This document shows positions 43,432-52,204 of a DNA stretch of 64,000 bases, one piece after another (within the stretch, counting starts at the first letter, position 1; the number at the start of each line of letters is the position of its first letter). This DNA is from Sphingobacteriaceae bacterium. Lineage in GTDB: Bacteria > Bacteroidota > Bacteroidia > B-17B0 > Aurantibacillaceae. The position numbers were made by a program, and so were the translations under genes. The stretch is taken from assembly GCA_023251725.1 (NCBI GenBank), contig JAHEYG010000002.1:1-64000 (forward strand). The letters run 5' to 3'. The notes beneath the pieces were generated by a model, which was not told the DNA's origin, ran no database searches, and was given only the letters and a program-made list of their open reading frames with translations.

Positions 43432-43842
43432 ATGAAAAAAAAATTACTTTTAGTTTTATTAATTTTATCCATAAAATTAGTTTCAGTTAATTCCACTTGT
43501 TTACAAAATAAACTCATTTCCCCGTCATTTGATTCTTTAGAACTTTTTGTTTCCATTAGCGGGCACGATTACGATGCTTACGTTTCCATCAAAACAATTA
43601 TCAAATCTTTAAGCGGCACTATCTATCTTTCTTACTGTACAAACCACGCTGTTTTTATGGTTTATATTGATAGAAATGTGTATCTTACAAAAAACGATTT
43701 CTTATTGGCTTTGCAAAAAGCAACACCTACTTACTCTTCCAGAATTATTTTGAAAGACGGGCCTTTAATAAACTTAATCCCATTTTGTGATGCCACTGAC
43801 CCGAGCGATAACACTTCCATTAAAAATAGTTTAGGAAAATAA
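43432..43842 (+). CDS. small exported protein of unknown function
   Basis: 136 residues with signal peptide MKKKLLLVLLILSIKLVSVN. The middle LFVSISGHDYDAYVSIKTIIKSLSG...VFMVYIDRNVYLTKNDFLLALQKA has the beta-alpha-beta-beta-alpha spacing of a ferredoxin-like (HMA) fold, but the CxxC metal motif is absent. There are three cysteines elsewhere (TCLQN, YCTNH, FCDAT). It lies seven bases upstream of the large T9SS cargo gene and likely forms a transcript with it. Function unknown. Confidence 0.6.
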   Translation: MKKKLLLVLLILSIKLVSVNSTCLQNKLISPSFDSLELFVSISGHDYDAYVSIKTIIKSLSGTIYLSYCTNHAVFMVYIDRNVYLTKNDFLLALQKATPTYSSRIILKDGPLINLIPFCDATDPSDNTSIKNSLGK

Positions 43843-43849
43843 TTTTATT

Positions 43850-46498
43850 ATGAAACACATTTATAAAATCATTGTTATACTTTTTTTAGCAGCCAATTGG
43901 TGTCAAGCTCAAATTGGATATAATTTTACCCCTGTTGCAGGTGCTTTTGTTACAGTTTCAGGCGCCGCCACCACTTTACACGGATCTCTTATTGATGACG
44001 CTATCGCTGTTTCTACACCCATAGGATTTACTTTTCAATTCGGCTGTGTAAATTATACTTCTTTTCAAGCGAGTTCAAATGGAGTTTTGTTTTTAGGAAC
44101 CGCTGGTGCCTTTTCAAATGCTTTTAATAATCTTAACACCAGTAGCGACCGGCCTGCAATTGCGCCTTTATGGGATGATTTAAAAACCTCCGGTACCGGT
44201 AATGTAAGATACGAACTTACTGGAGTTAATCCAAACCGAGTTCTTAAGGTTGAATGGTTAAATATGCTCTGGGCTTATACTGCAGCTAGCCCTGCAATTT
44301 CATTTCAAGCAATTCTTTACGAAACCAGTAACAGGATTGAATTCGTTTATCGTCAGGAGCCGGGAGCAATCGTTGTTAACGGCGCTTCCATAGGAATTTC
44401 AGGAACAGCTTCCGGCGATTTTTATTCGCTTAACGGAACCGGCGGAGCGCCTTCTGCCTCAAAACTTGTTGAAACTACTAGCTTGGTAACAAAACCTGCT
44501 ACCGGACAAATTTATCGTTGGGATCCCATTTTATGTGCCGGTGCGCCAACACCAGGTACTGCAGTAGCATCTCCTACAATAAGGTGTACAACTTATACAA
44601 CATCGTTGTCATTAGTTGGTACGACTTCTGCTTGTGGATTAACTTACCAGTGGCAATCCGGTCCGTCGGGGGTAGGGCCATGGACTAATATAGGCGGAGC
44701 AACCTCTAATACTGCTGCCCCTACAGTTACCGCCACAACGTATTACCGGTGTGTCCTCGCTTGTGGGGCTTCTACTGCTGCCAGTACTCCTGCCACAGCA
44801 AGTTTAACTTCTGTAGGGGCATGCGGAATATGTAACGTAATTGGGGTCACTCTACCTTACTCCAATACAGGGCAAACCACTTGTGGTTCTATAGATGATG
44901 TAACCTCGCTTAATGTTACTAATGTTTGCGGTAGTGGTTCTTATTACGGAGGCGAAGATGCTGTTTATTCTTTCACACCGAGTACTACCGGTCAAATCTC
45001 TATCACCTATTCCACAAGCGGAAGTTCGGCTGGGATTATGTTATATCAGGGTTGCCCCATTTCAGGAGGAACTTGTGTAGCGAATTTACAGGGTATATCT
45101 AGTTTTTCGGGAAATCAAACCTTATGCGCTTCTGTAACAACGGGCTTACCATATTATTTAGTAATTGATTCTTGGCCTGCTCCTACTTGCAACGGGTACG
45201 ATGTTTCTATTTCAGCCCCTATTGCCACTCCAACCTGTAACCTAATATATAGTGCTTCTTCCATAGTTTACAATTTTGAAGTTTTTGTAGGAACTTCTAT
45301 TGGTGTGGTTGGTGACGATGCTGTTTCTGCAGCGGCCGCAACTATTGGTTTCCCTTTTTGTTTTGACGGGATGCAGTACTCTCAGGGATACATTGCTTCT
45401 AATGGCGCGTACATTTTTGATGCCATACCATGTAATCCTAACATTATGACAAATACTTATGTTGGACCAGGAATCGCCACAGGTTGGTCAATAACAAACC
45501 CTGCCCCAACCGCAACTACAACTATACCACGAAATGCGATTTTAGCGCCTTGGCACGATGTGTATCCTCCGGGCGGAGGTTTAATTCAATATACAACACT
45601 TGGTATTGCGCCAAACAGAAGGTTCATTGTATCTTATGAAAGTGTTCCTATGTTTTCGTGCAATACGAGCAGTCCATCTATTTATTATTCGGCTCAAATA
45701 AAAATATTTGAAACCAGTAATACCATTGAAATTCACGTTAAAAACAAAGGTGTTTGTCCGGGTTGGAACAATGGTCAGGCAGTTTTAGGTTTACATAATT
45801 ACAATGGTACAATTTATACTCCTGCCGTAAATGCAATAATACATAATGCGGTGGCTTCTCCGGGACCTTATAACCAGTGGAACATGACAAACACAGCGTA
45901 TAGATTTACCACAACATGTGGTGCCGGTGCTACGTGTTTGGTTTTACCAATTAATTTCACTGCTTTTTATGCGCAGAGAATCGATAGAGTAAATCATTTG
46001 TTTTGGGAAACAGGATTAGAAGAAAACATTCAATCGTTTAGGGTGGAGCGGTCAACTGACGCAATTCATTTTTCAGAAATTGCAATTATTAAACCTAACA
46101 ATACGCCTTCTAAATATCAATTTGCCGATAAAACTTCTATGCCCGGTGTAATTAATTATTATCGTATTACTTCCGTTGAAAAAAACAATCAGCGAACCAG
46201 TACTTTTATTTATCCTTTGGGAGCTAATGAAGGTGAAGTAACTGTTTTCGGAATTTATCCCAACCCAACAAATAATTCTTTTATAGTTGCCGTCGATTCA
46301 AAAATAGTAACCTCTGCCACAATTAATATTTACGATTCGTTTGGAAAAATGGTAAAATCGCTTTCGCAGGATATAGGAAAAGGAGTTAGTCAGATTACAT
46401 TTAATATTAACGAACTAAGCCCCGGGGTTTATATGGTTGAAGTAACCAACACCAATAAAGAAATGATTTCGAAACAAAAATTACTGAAAATAGATTAA
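43850..46498 (+). CDS. large T9SS-exported protein with two NIDO-like domains
   Basis: 882 residues. Signal peptide (IYKIIVILFLAANWCQAQ). A nidogen-like domain at about 40-220 (SSNGVLFLGT, RPAIAPLWDDL, PNRVLKVEWLNM, ETSNRIEFVY), an Ig-like segment to about 320 with paired cysteines, a PPC-like domain around 340-460 (GGEDAVYSFTPSTTGQISIT, LPYYLVIDSWP), and a second nidogen-like domain at about 480-690 (ASNGAYIFDA, NAILAPWHDV, PNRRFIVSYESV, ETSNTIEIHV). A fibronectin-like segment (FRVERSTDAIHFSEI) follows, then a T9SS type A sorting domain (GIYPNPTNNSF, SPGVYMVEVTN, ISKQKLLKID). It is probably a surface adhesin or matrix protein. Confidence 0.85.
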   Translation: MKHIYKIIVILFLAANWCQAQIGYNFTPVAGAFVTVSGAATTLHGSLIDDAIAVSTPIGFTFQFGCVNYTSFQASSNGVLFLGTAGAFSNAFNNLNTSSDRPAIAPLWDDLKTSGTGNVRYELTGVNPNRVLKVEWLNMLWAYTAASPAISFQAILYETSNRIEFVYRQEPGAIVVNGASIGISGTASGDFYSLNGTGGAPSASKLVETTSLVTKPATGQIYRWDPILCAGAPTPGTAVASPTIRCTTYTTSLSLVGTTSACGLTYQWQSGPSGVGPWTNIGGATSNTAAPTVTATTYYRCVLACGASTAASTPATASLTSVGACGICNVIGVTLPYSNTGQTTCGSIDDVTSLNVTNVCGSGSYYGGEDAVYSFTPSTTGQISITYSTSGSSAGIMLYQGCPISGGTCVANLQGISSFSGNQTLCASVTTGLPYYLVIDSWPAPTCNGYDVSISAPIATPTCNLIYSASSIVYNFEVFVGTSIGVVGDDAVSAAAATIGFPFCFDGMQYSQGYIASNGAYIFDAIPCNPNIMTNTYVGPGIATGWSITNPAPTATTTIPRNAILAPWHDVYPPGGGLIQYTTLGIAPNRRFIVSYESVPMFSCNTSSPSIYYSAQIKIFETSNTIEIHVKNKGVCPGWNNGQAVLGLHNYNGTIYTPAVNAIIHNAVASPGPYNQWNMTNTAYRFTTTCGAGATCLVLPINFTAFYAQRIDRVNHLFWETGLEENIQSFRVERSTDAIHFSEIAIIKPNNTPSKYQFADKTSMPGVINYYRITSVEKNNQRTSTFIYPLGANEGEVTVFGIYPNPTNNSFIVAVDSKIVTSATINIYDSFGKMVKSLSQDIGKGVSQITFNINELSPGVYMVEVTNTNKEMISKQKLLKID

Positions 46499-47145
46499 AT
46501 TACTTTTAATTTTTTTATAGTGTCAATTGGATTATCACTCGAAAAAACGGTGTTTCCTGCCACCAAAACATCTGCCCCGCTCTGCAATAATTTTTTGTAA
46601 TTATTTAAATCTACTCCTCCGTCAATTTCAATTAATGCTTTTGAATTTTTGGATTTTATTAATTGTTTTAAGAGCGAAACTTTGTGGTAGGTATTTTCAA
46701 TAAATTTTTGTCCACCAAATCCCGGGTTCACGCTCATCACACACACCAAATCAATATCGTGAATCGTATCTTCCAATAAATTAATTGACGTGTGAGGATT
46801 TATTGCTACGCCAGCTTTCATCCCACAATTTTTAATGTTCTGAATACTTCTGTGTAAATGTGTACAAGCTTCGTAATGCACAGTTAAAATTTCGGCACCA
46901 ACATCTTTAAAAGCTTGCGTGTATCTATCCGGATCAACAATCATTAAATGAACGTCCAAAGGTTTTTTGGCGTGTTTTTGAATGGTTTTTAAAACCGGAA
47001 ATCCAAAAGAAATATTCGGAACAAAAACACCATCCATAATATCTATATGAAACCAATCGGCACTGCTTTGATTAATCATTTCAATATCGCGCTGTAAATT
47101 TCCGAAATCGGCTGATAAAATGGAGGGGGCAATTAAATACGACAT
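46495..47145 (-). CDS. rpe: ribulose-phosphate 3-epimerase
   Basis: 216 residues, a TIM barrel. It interconverts ribulose-5-phosphate and xylulose-5-phosphate in the pentose phosphate pathway. The family motifs are complete: APSILSADFGNL, WFHIDIMDGVFVPNISFG (metal His/Asp), LDVHLMIVDPDRY, VMSVNPGFGGQKFI and the phosphate site IEIDGGVDLNN. Its stop codon overlaps the end of the convergent T9SS gene by four bases. It lies downstream of a lipoprotein and the acyl-CoA dehydrogenase on the same strand. Confidence 0.96.
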   Translation of the reverse strand: MSYLIAPSILSADFGNLQRDIEMINQSSADWFHIDIMDGVFVPNISFGFPVLKTIQKHAKKPLDVHLMIVDPDRYTQAFKDVGAEILTVHYEACTHLHRSIQNIKNCGMKAGVAINPHTSINLLEDTIHDIDLVCVMSVNPGFGGQKFIENTYHKVSLLKQLIKSKNSKALIEIDGGVDLNNYKKLLQSGADVLVAGNTVFSSDNPIDTIKKLKVI

Positions 47146-47205
47146 GTTTTTATATTTGGATTAATTAGCAAACAAATTTCATAAAAAATAAATAAAATCA
47201 TACGC

Positions 47206-47646
47206 TTAGTTTTCACTACTTTTCAATTTCCGCCATTCTTCCACCGAAATAACTGAATCGGTAATAATGTTTAATATTTTAATTTGAAAATTTTTCGGGT
47301 CAACATAAAAGAAATAATATACTTCAAATCGCTCATCTCCATTATACCCTACTCTTACGCCATAATCGGTTTCCCCGTTTTCGGGTTCATTTATTATTGC
47401 TGCAATTCCTTTTTTGTGCTTTGAAATGGAATCAATGTACGCATTTGCTTTTTTTACCTCCGGCAAACTCATCACCACGTTCATTATTTTATCTTCCAGG
47501 GTTGGAATTACTGAATCGTTTTTCTTCCCGGCAACGGAATCTTGTAATCTTATTTTTTCTTCTATAGTTTCGAGATTCTGCGAACAATTACAAAATAAAA
47601 AAAGCAGAACGAAAAAAATAATTCCGATCTGCTTTTTTATTTTCAT
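47206..47646 (-). CDS. small lipoprotein-like exported protein
   Basis: 146 residues. A hydrophobic N-terminus (IGIIFFVLLFLFCNCSQ) ends in a cysteine that could be lipidated, although the residues before it (FCNC) are a weak lipobox. The mature part is charged, with a C-terminal beta region DYGVRVGYNGDERFEVYYFF and NFQIKILNIITDSVISVEEW, a pattern seen in small Bacteroidota lipoproteins of unknown role. The gene starts six bases after the acyl-CoA dehydrogenase stop. A perfect 11-bp hairpin with a T tract lies within its first codons. Confidence 0.65.
   Translation of the reverse strand: MKIKKQIGIIFFVLLFLFCNCSQNLETIEEKIRLQDSVAGKKNDSVIPTLEDKIMNVVMSLPEVKKANAYIDSISKHKKGIAAIINEPENGETDYGVRVGYNGDERFEVYYFFYVDPKNFQIKILNIITDSVISVEEWRKLKSSEN
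47591..47638 (-). terminator. terminator-like hairpin inside the 5' coding region of the lipoprotein gene
   Basis: Plus-strand AAAAAAGCAGA (47598-47608) and TCTGCTTTTTT (47628-47638) are perfect complements with a 19-base loop. In the minus direction the stem is followed by TTTTTTTATTTTG. It would terminate transcription coming from the acyl-CoA dehydrogenase gene, unless translation prevents it. Confidence 0.55.
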
Positions 47647-47652
47647 GTTTAT

Positions 47653-48831
47653 TTAATTAAAAGCATTAATTCCGGTTACATCCATTCCGGTAATTAATAA
47701 ATGTATATCGTTAGTGCCTTCATAAGTAATAACCGATTCTAAATTCATCATGTGGCGCATAATTGGATACTCTCCAGTAATGCCCATCGCGCCGTGTATC
47801 TGCCGCGCTTCTCTTGCAATTTGCAAAGCCATGTTTACATTGTTACGTTTTGCCATCGAAATTTGTGAAGGATTTGCACGTCCCTCGTTTTTCAAAACTC
47901 CCAAACGCCATGTTAATAATTGTGCTTTGGTAATTTCAGTAATCATTTCCGCTAATTTTTTTTGCGTTAACTGAAATCCGCCAATAGGCTTACCAAACTG
48001 AATACGCTCTTTACTGTAACGCAAAGCGCTGTCGTAACAATCCATGGCCGCACCAATGGCACCCCAGGCAATTCCGTAGCGCGCACTGTTTAAACAACCA
48101 AGCGGGCCCTTTAATCCTTTTACATTCGGAAAAATATTTTGCTTGGGAATTTTTACATTATCAAAAACTAACTCCCCCGTTGCACTGGCACGCAAGCTCC
48201 ATTTACCATGAGTTTCGGGTGTAGTAAATCCGGCCATCCCGCGCTCAACAACCAATCCTTTAATTTCTCCGGATTCATCTTTGGCCCACACTACAGCAAT
48301 ATCCGCAAAGGGCGAATTACTAATCCACATTTTAGCACCATTCAATAAATAGTGGTCGCCTTTATCTTTTATGTTCGTAATCATTCCACTGGGATTAGAA
48401 CCAAAATCAGGTTCTGTTAATCCAAAACATCCCATTAAATCGCCGGAAGCTAATTTTGGTAAATACTTTTTCTTTTGTTCTTCACTCCCATAAGTAAAAA
48501 TAGGAAACATCACCAAAGAACTTTGTACGGAAGCCGTAGAACGCAATCCGCTATCACCACGTTCTAACTCCTGCATTATAATACCGTATGATATCTGATC
48601 TAAACCGGCACCGCCATATTCTACCGGTATATACGGACCAAATGCGCCCACCTCAGCCAAACCTTTAATCCATTGTTTAGGGAATTTTGCGTTTTGACAA
48701 GCCTCTTCTACAATAGGCGAAACTTCTTTTTTTACCCAAGCCCTTGTAGTTTCGCGTATTAATTTATGTTCGTCCGACAATAATTCATCCATTTGAAAAT
48801 AGTCGTGCGCCTGAAAATTATCTGTTGCCAT
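47653..48831 (-). CDS. acyl-CoA dehydrogenase, glutaryl-CoA type
   Basis: 392 residues of the FAD acyl-CoA dehydrogenase family. The segment GDSGLRSTASVQSSL carries the Arg-Ser pair that distinguishes glutaryl-CoA dehydrogenase (glutaryl carboxylate binding), and the catalytic base lies in ITYEGTNDIH. FAD and substrate motifs GCFGLTEPDFGSNPSGM and KMWISNSPFAD are present. The enzyme would oxidise and decarboxylate glutaryl-CoA to crotonyl-CoA in lysine/tryptophan breakdown. Substrate identity is inferred from these residues. The leader is a tandem TTATCGG repeat region. Confidence 0.9.
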   Translation of the reverse strand: MATDNFQAHDYFQMDELLSDEHKLIRETTRAWVKKEVSPIVEEACQNAKFPKQWIKGLAEVGAFGPYIPVEYGGAGLDQISYGIIMQELERGDSGLRSTASVQSSLVMFPIFTYGSEEQKKKYLPKLASGDLMGCFGLTEPDFGSNPSGMITNIKDKGDHYLLNGAKMWISNSPFADIAVVWAKDESGEIKGLVVERGMAGFTTPETHGKWSLRASATGELVFDNVKIPKQNIFPNVKGLKGPLGCLNSARYGIAWGAIGAAMDCYDSALRYSKERIQFGKPIGGFQLTQKKLAEMITEITKAQLLTWRLGVLKNEGRANPSQISMAKRNNVNMALQIAREARQIHGAMGITGEYPIMRHMMNLESVITYEGTNDIHLLITGMDVTGINAFN

Positions 48832-48840
48832 TTTTTTAAG

Positions 48841-48929
48841 GGTTATCGGTTATACGTTATAAAGTTATCGGTTATCGGTTATTTTTAAACCATTAACGTT
48901 ATAACGGATAACGGATAACGGATAACGTT
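48841..48929. repeat. TTATCGG / ACGGATA heptamers in inverted orientation
   Basis: Left arm (48841-48882) has GGTTATC-type units. The right arm (48895-48929) has TAACGGA units, near-complementary with one mismatch per heptamer. Together they form a long imperfect stem in the leader of the acyl-CoA dehydrogenase gene. A further (AATCATTT)n patch follows at 48984-49004. Confidence 0.85.
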
Positions 48930-49028
48930 TATAGTTTAAAATTTTAGCAAATGTACTAATTTAACAATTTACACCGTTGAAAAATCATTTAATCATTTAA
49001 TCATAGTATAAATTCGGTTGTAAATAAT

Positions 49029-49036
49029 TATATTTG
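49029..49036 (+). promoter_or_regulatory. candidate -7 element seven bases from the ATG
   Basis: TATATTTG, an exact TAnnTTTG match, ends six bases before the ATG at 49043, implying a very short or absent 5' leader. No clear -33 element is seen. Confidence 0.45.
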
Positions 49037-49042
49037 TTATGG

Positions 49043-50065
49043 ATGATTTTTAAGAAAACATACTTTCTTTTTTTATTTTTGGTTTCCGGTCTTTTTACTT
49101 CGGTTAAAAGTCAGGATATACATTTTTCGCAATACAATGGTTCAGTATTAAATATGAGTCCTGCCTTCACCGGTTTTTTTGACGGCGATTACCGAATCGG
49201 CGCAATTTACCGAAGCCAATGGCAAAATGTACCTGTACCTTATAAAACTTTTTCAATTGCAGGTGATGCGCGGTTTAAACCTAAAACTATGAAAAGCGAT
49301 TGCATTGGCGCTGGAATTTTATTTAACAACGATGTGGCAGGTGACGCAGCTTACTCTATTAATCAGGTTTATCTTAGCGGTTCATTTATTCATAAAATTC
49401 TTAAAGATTCCAGTTTACTCATTAGCGCCGGTTTAACAATGGGAATTAGCAGTTTGGGATTTAATTATAATAAAATGACTTTTGATAATCAGTACGACGG
49501 GTACGCTTATAATAGTTCATTCGGAACCGGCGAAAATTTTTCTCAAACTCAAACAACTTACTTCGATTTTAGTATTGGATTAGCTGCCCAGTATTCTTTT
49601 TCTCAATTTACAAAAATCGTTTATGGTTTTTCTTATAGTCATTTTGCGAATCCCACAATATCTTACCAAAATAATTCAAACAGCAAACTCGATTCAAAAT
49701 CGGTTAACTTCATTAGTTTTTCGACTCCGCTCGGCAAAAAATTTTACGTCATCCCCGAATTAATTTTCTTGAATCAGGGAAAGTATAATGAGTTTGTTCC
49801 GGGTGCCAATTTAAAATTTGTTATGGATGGTGATAAAAACCATACTGTATCGCTTGGTATTTATTATCGAACCGATGATGCGGTTATTAGCCGATTGGGA
49901 TATACCTTTAAATCAACAACTGCAGGAGTAAGTTACGACATAAATACCAGTAAATTTATGGCGGCTACCAACAACAGAGGTGCGTTCGAAATTTACGTAA
50001 CACACATCATCAAAAGAATCCGTCCTTTTATTCCTAAGAAACGGGTTTGTCCGGTCTTTATGTAA
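49043..50065 (+). CDS. PorP/SprF family T9SS outer-membrane protein (copy 2)
   Basis: 340 residues from ATG 49043 (a TTG at 49034 lies in the promoter element). Signal peptide FKKTYFLFLFLVSGLFTSVKS, then the family opening QDIHFSQYNGSVLNMSPAFTG, IGAIYRSQWQNVPVPYKTFS and porin-type beta strands to the end. It is only distantly similar to copy 1. It is followed six bases later by a PD40/OmpA protein, the common pairing in which PorP-like proteins and OmpA-like partners dock a T9SS-exported surface protein. Confidence 0.9.
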   Translation: MIFKKTYFLFLFLVSGLFTSVKSQDIHFSQYNGSVLNMSPAFTGFFDGDYRIGAIYRSQWQNVPVPYKTFSIAGDARFKPKTMKSDCIGAGILFNNDVAGDAAYSINQVYLSGSFIHKILKDSSLLISAGLTMGISSLGFNYNKMTFDNQYDGYAYNSSFGTGENFSQTQTTYFDFSIGLAAQYSFSQFTKIVYGFSYSHFANPTISYQNNSNSKLDSKSVNFISFSTPLGKKFYVIPELIFLNQGKYNEFVPGANLKFVMDGDKNHTVSLGIYYRTDDAVISRLGYTFKSTTAGVSYDINTSKFMAATNNRGAFEIYVTHIIKRIRPFIPKKRVCPVFM

Positions 50066-50071
50066 TTATTT

Positions 50072-52054
50072 GTGAACACCAAAACTGCGCTACATATTTT
50101 TTTTATAATTGTTGGATTATTAATTCTTCCCAATAAACTTTCTTCTCAATCCAAAAAAACACTTTATGCCGATGGCCAAAAAAGCATCGATGCTAAAGAT
50201 TATTTTGCGGCCGCCCAATATTTTAGTCAATTAATTTTACTCGATTCAAGTCAGATTATTTATCAATACAAATACGCCGAAGCGTCGCGCTTAAATTATG
50301 ATTTTGATATTTCTTATTATTGGTACGATAAGGTAATGAAAGAAGATAACGCAAAAATGTATCCCGAAACTCCTTTTTGGATGGCCACTATTTTAAAAAG
50401 CAAAGCCCAATATAAGGAGGCGAAAAAATTATTTGATAAGTTTTATAAGAAACAAAAAATAAATAAAGACAAGCAAAGAGTTCAACTAACCAATAAAGCA
50501 AAACAGGAAATTGATGCCTGCGATCTTTCTCTTATTCTCATTAGCAATCCTGTAAACGTAATCGTAAATCATCTCGACAGCAACATTAATAGCAAGGTAA
50601 GTGAATATGCGCCCTTTGAATTAGATACCGTTTTGTTTTTTTCTTCGCTGCGCAACACCGGCAAAAAAAAACGCGATATCAATAATGTAGGATTTAATAA
50701 ATTATTTTCGTCGAGTAAAAAAGAAGAATTATGGCAAAAAGCAAAAGCTTTGGATAGTTTGTTTAACTCGAGCAATATTCATAATGCCAACACCTCTTTC
50801 AATGAAGATTTTACAAAAATATTTGTTTCGCGATGCACCGCTGTTAATTCTGTGGATTATACCTGTCAGATTTTTTATTCGGAATATAAAAATAAAAACT
50901 GGTCGGTTTTAAAAGCATTGCCACCGCCTATTAATCTTTACAATTCAAATACCACCCAACCTTGCGCCACCAAATTAAATGGTAAAGATGTTTTATTTTT
51001 CAGTAGTAATCGTGGGGGAGGCCTGGGCGGTATGGATATTTGGTATTGTTTTTTCGACAGCCTATTAAAATTTGAAATGCCGGTTAATGCCGGGAAAAAT
51101 GTGAACACTTCCGAAAATGAAATTACACCTTGGTTTGTAAAAGAAACCAATTCGCTATTTTTTAGCAGTACCTGGCACAAAGGATTAGGTGGTTTCGACA
51201 TTTTTAAAAGTGAGTTAAAAGACCATCAATTTGCCGAGCCGCAAAATTTAGGTTATCCCATTAACAGCAGCTACAATGATATTTATTACAGTGTAAATTC
51301 TAAAAAAAATAAAGCCTACATTTCTTCCAACCGAATTGGTTCTTACTTCGAGGAAAAACAAAGTTGCTGTAACGACATTTACAGTTTCGCTATTGAACCT
51401 TTAACTGAACCTCAAAAACCTGTAACCATTGATACTACAAAATTTATAATGGACCAATTAAAAGTATTGGTGCCTCTTACACTGTATTTTCATAACGATG
51501 AGCCCGAGCCTCGTTCAAAAGTTATAGTTACAAAAAAGAATTATAAAAAAACATATGAAGATTATACAATTCTTAAACCAAAGTATTTATTAGAATATCC
51601 GGGCGGATTAAAAGACAAAGAAAAAGAACAAGCAGAAAACCGAATTAATAATTTTTTTGAAGACAGCGTTGATGCCGGAATGCATGACCTGGATAAATTT
51701 GCCGTTTTATTGGAAGAAGTTTTATTACGTGGCGAAAAAGTAAAAATTACCATGAAGGGATATTGTAGCCCATTGGCCAGTACCGATTACAATGTTAATT
51801 TGGCAAAACGCCGAATAAGCAGTTTGCGAAATTATTTTTTAGAATATAAAGCCGGGATATTTGTAAAATACGTAGAAAACCCGGATTCAACTCAAGGTAA
51901 AATTGTTTTTACGGATGAAGATATTGGAGAGTTACCCATAAGTAAAGTGAGCGATAATGTGAAGGATGTAAAAAATTCGGTGTACAGTCCTTTTGCAGCA
52001 GCCGAACGTAAAATTCAAATTATTGCAGTAAGTAGTTTTAGTGAGATAAAATAA
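50072..52054 (+). CDS. TPR-PD40-OmpA-like envelope protein (PorE-like architecture)
   Basis: 660 residues starting at GTG 50072. Signal peptide, then TPRs at about 30-130 (YADGQKSIDAKDYFAAAQYF, YWYDKVMKEDNAKMYPETPF), a PD40 beta-propeller region at about 180-440 (DTVLFFSSLRN, DVLFFSSNRGGGLGGMDIWY, NSLFFSSTWHKGLGGFDIFK, NKAYISSNRIG), and a C-terminal OmpA-like peptidoglycan-binding domain (YCSPLASTDYNVNLAKRRIS). P. gingivalis PorE has TPR, propeller, regulatory and OmpA domains in this order. The regulatory domain is not obvious here. It forms a two-gene unit with PorP/SprF copy 2. Confidence 0.85.
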   Translation: MNTKTALHIFFIIVGLLILPNKLSSQSKKTLYADGQKSIDAKDYFAAAQYFSQLILLDSSQIIYQYKYAEASRLNYDFDISYYWYDKVMKEDNAKMYPETPFWMATILKSKAQYKEAKKLFDKFYKKQKINKDKQRVQLTNKAKQEIDACDLSLILISNPVNVIVNHLDSNINSKVSEYAPFELDTVLFFSSLRNTGKKKRDINNVGFNKLFSSSKKEELWQKAKALDSLFNSSNIHNANTSFNEDFTKIFVSRCTAVNSVDYTCQIFYSEYKNKNWSVLKALPPPINLYNSNTTQPCATKLNGKDVLFFSSNRGGGLGGMDIWYCFFDSLLKFEMPVNAGKNVNTSENEITPWFVKETNSLFFSSTWHKGLGGFDIFKSELKDHQFAEPQNLGYPINSSYNDIYYSVNSKKNKAYISSNRIGSYFEEKQSCCNDIYSFAIEPLTEPQKPVTIDTTKFIMDQLKVLVPLTLYFHNDEPEPRSKVIVTKKNYKKTYEDYTILKPKYLLEYPGGLKDKEKEQAENRINNFFEDSVDAGMHDLDKFAVLLEEVLLRGEKVKITMKGYCSPLASTDYNVNLAKRRISSLRNYFLEYKAGIFVKYVENPDSTQGKIVFTDEDIGELPISKVSDNVKDVKNSVYSPFAAAERKIQIIAVSSFSEIK

Positions 52055-52204
52055 TTTTATTATCTTTGTTCCACTTCCCCGTATTTTTTCATTTTATTAT
52101 TAATTAAAGTGTTTTCTATAATAAATATACACTTCGATAAAATAAATTGACGAATTGTTCTTAAATAATTTATTTTATTAATTTTACAAAAAAAAAATTA
52201 AAAC

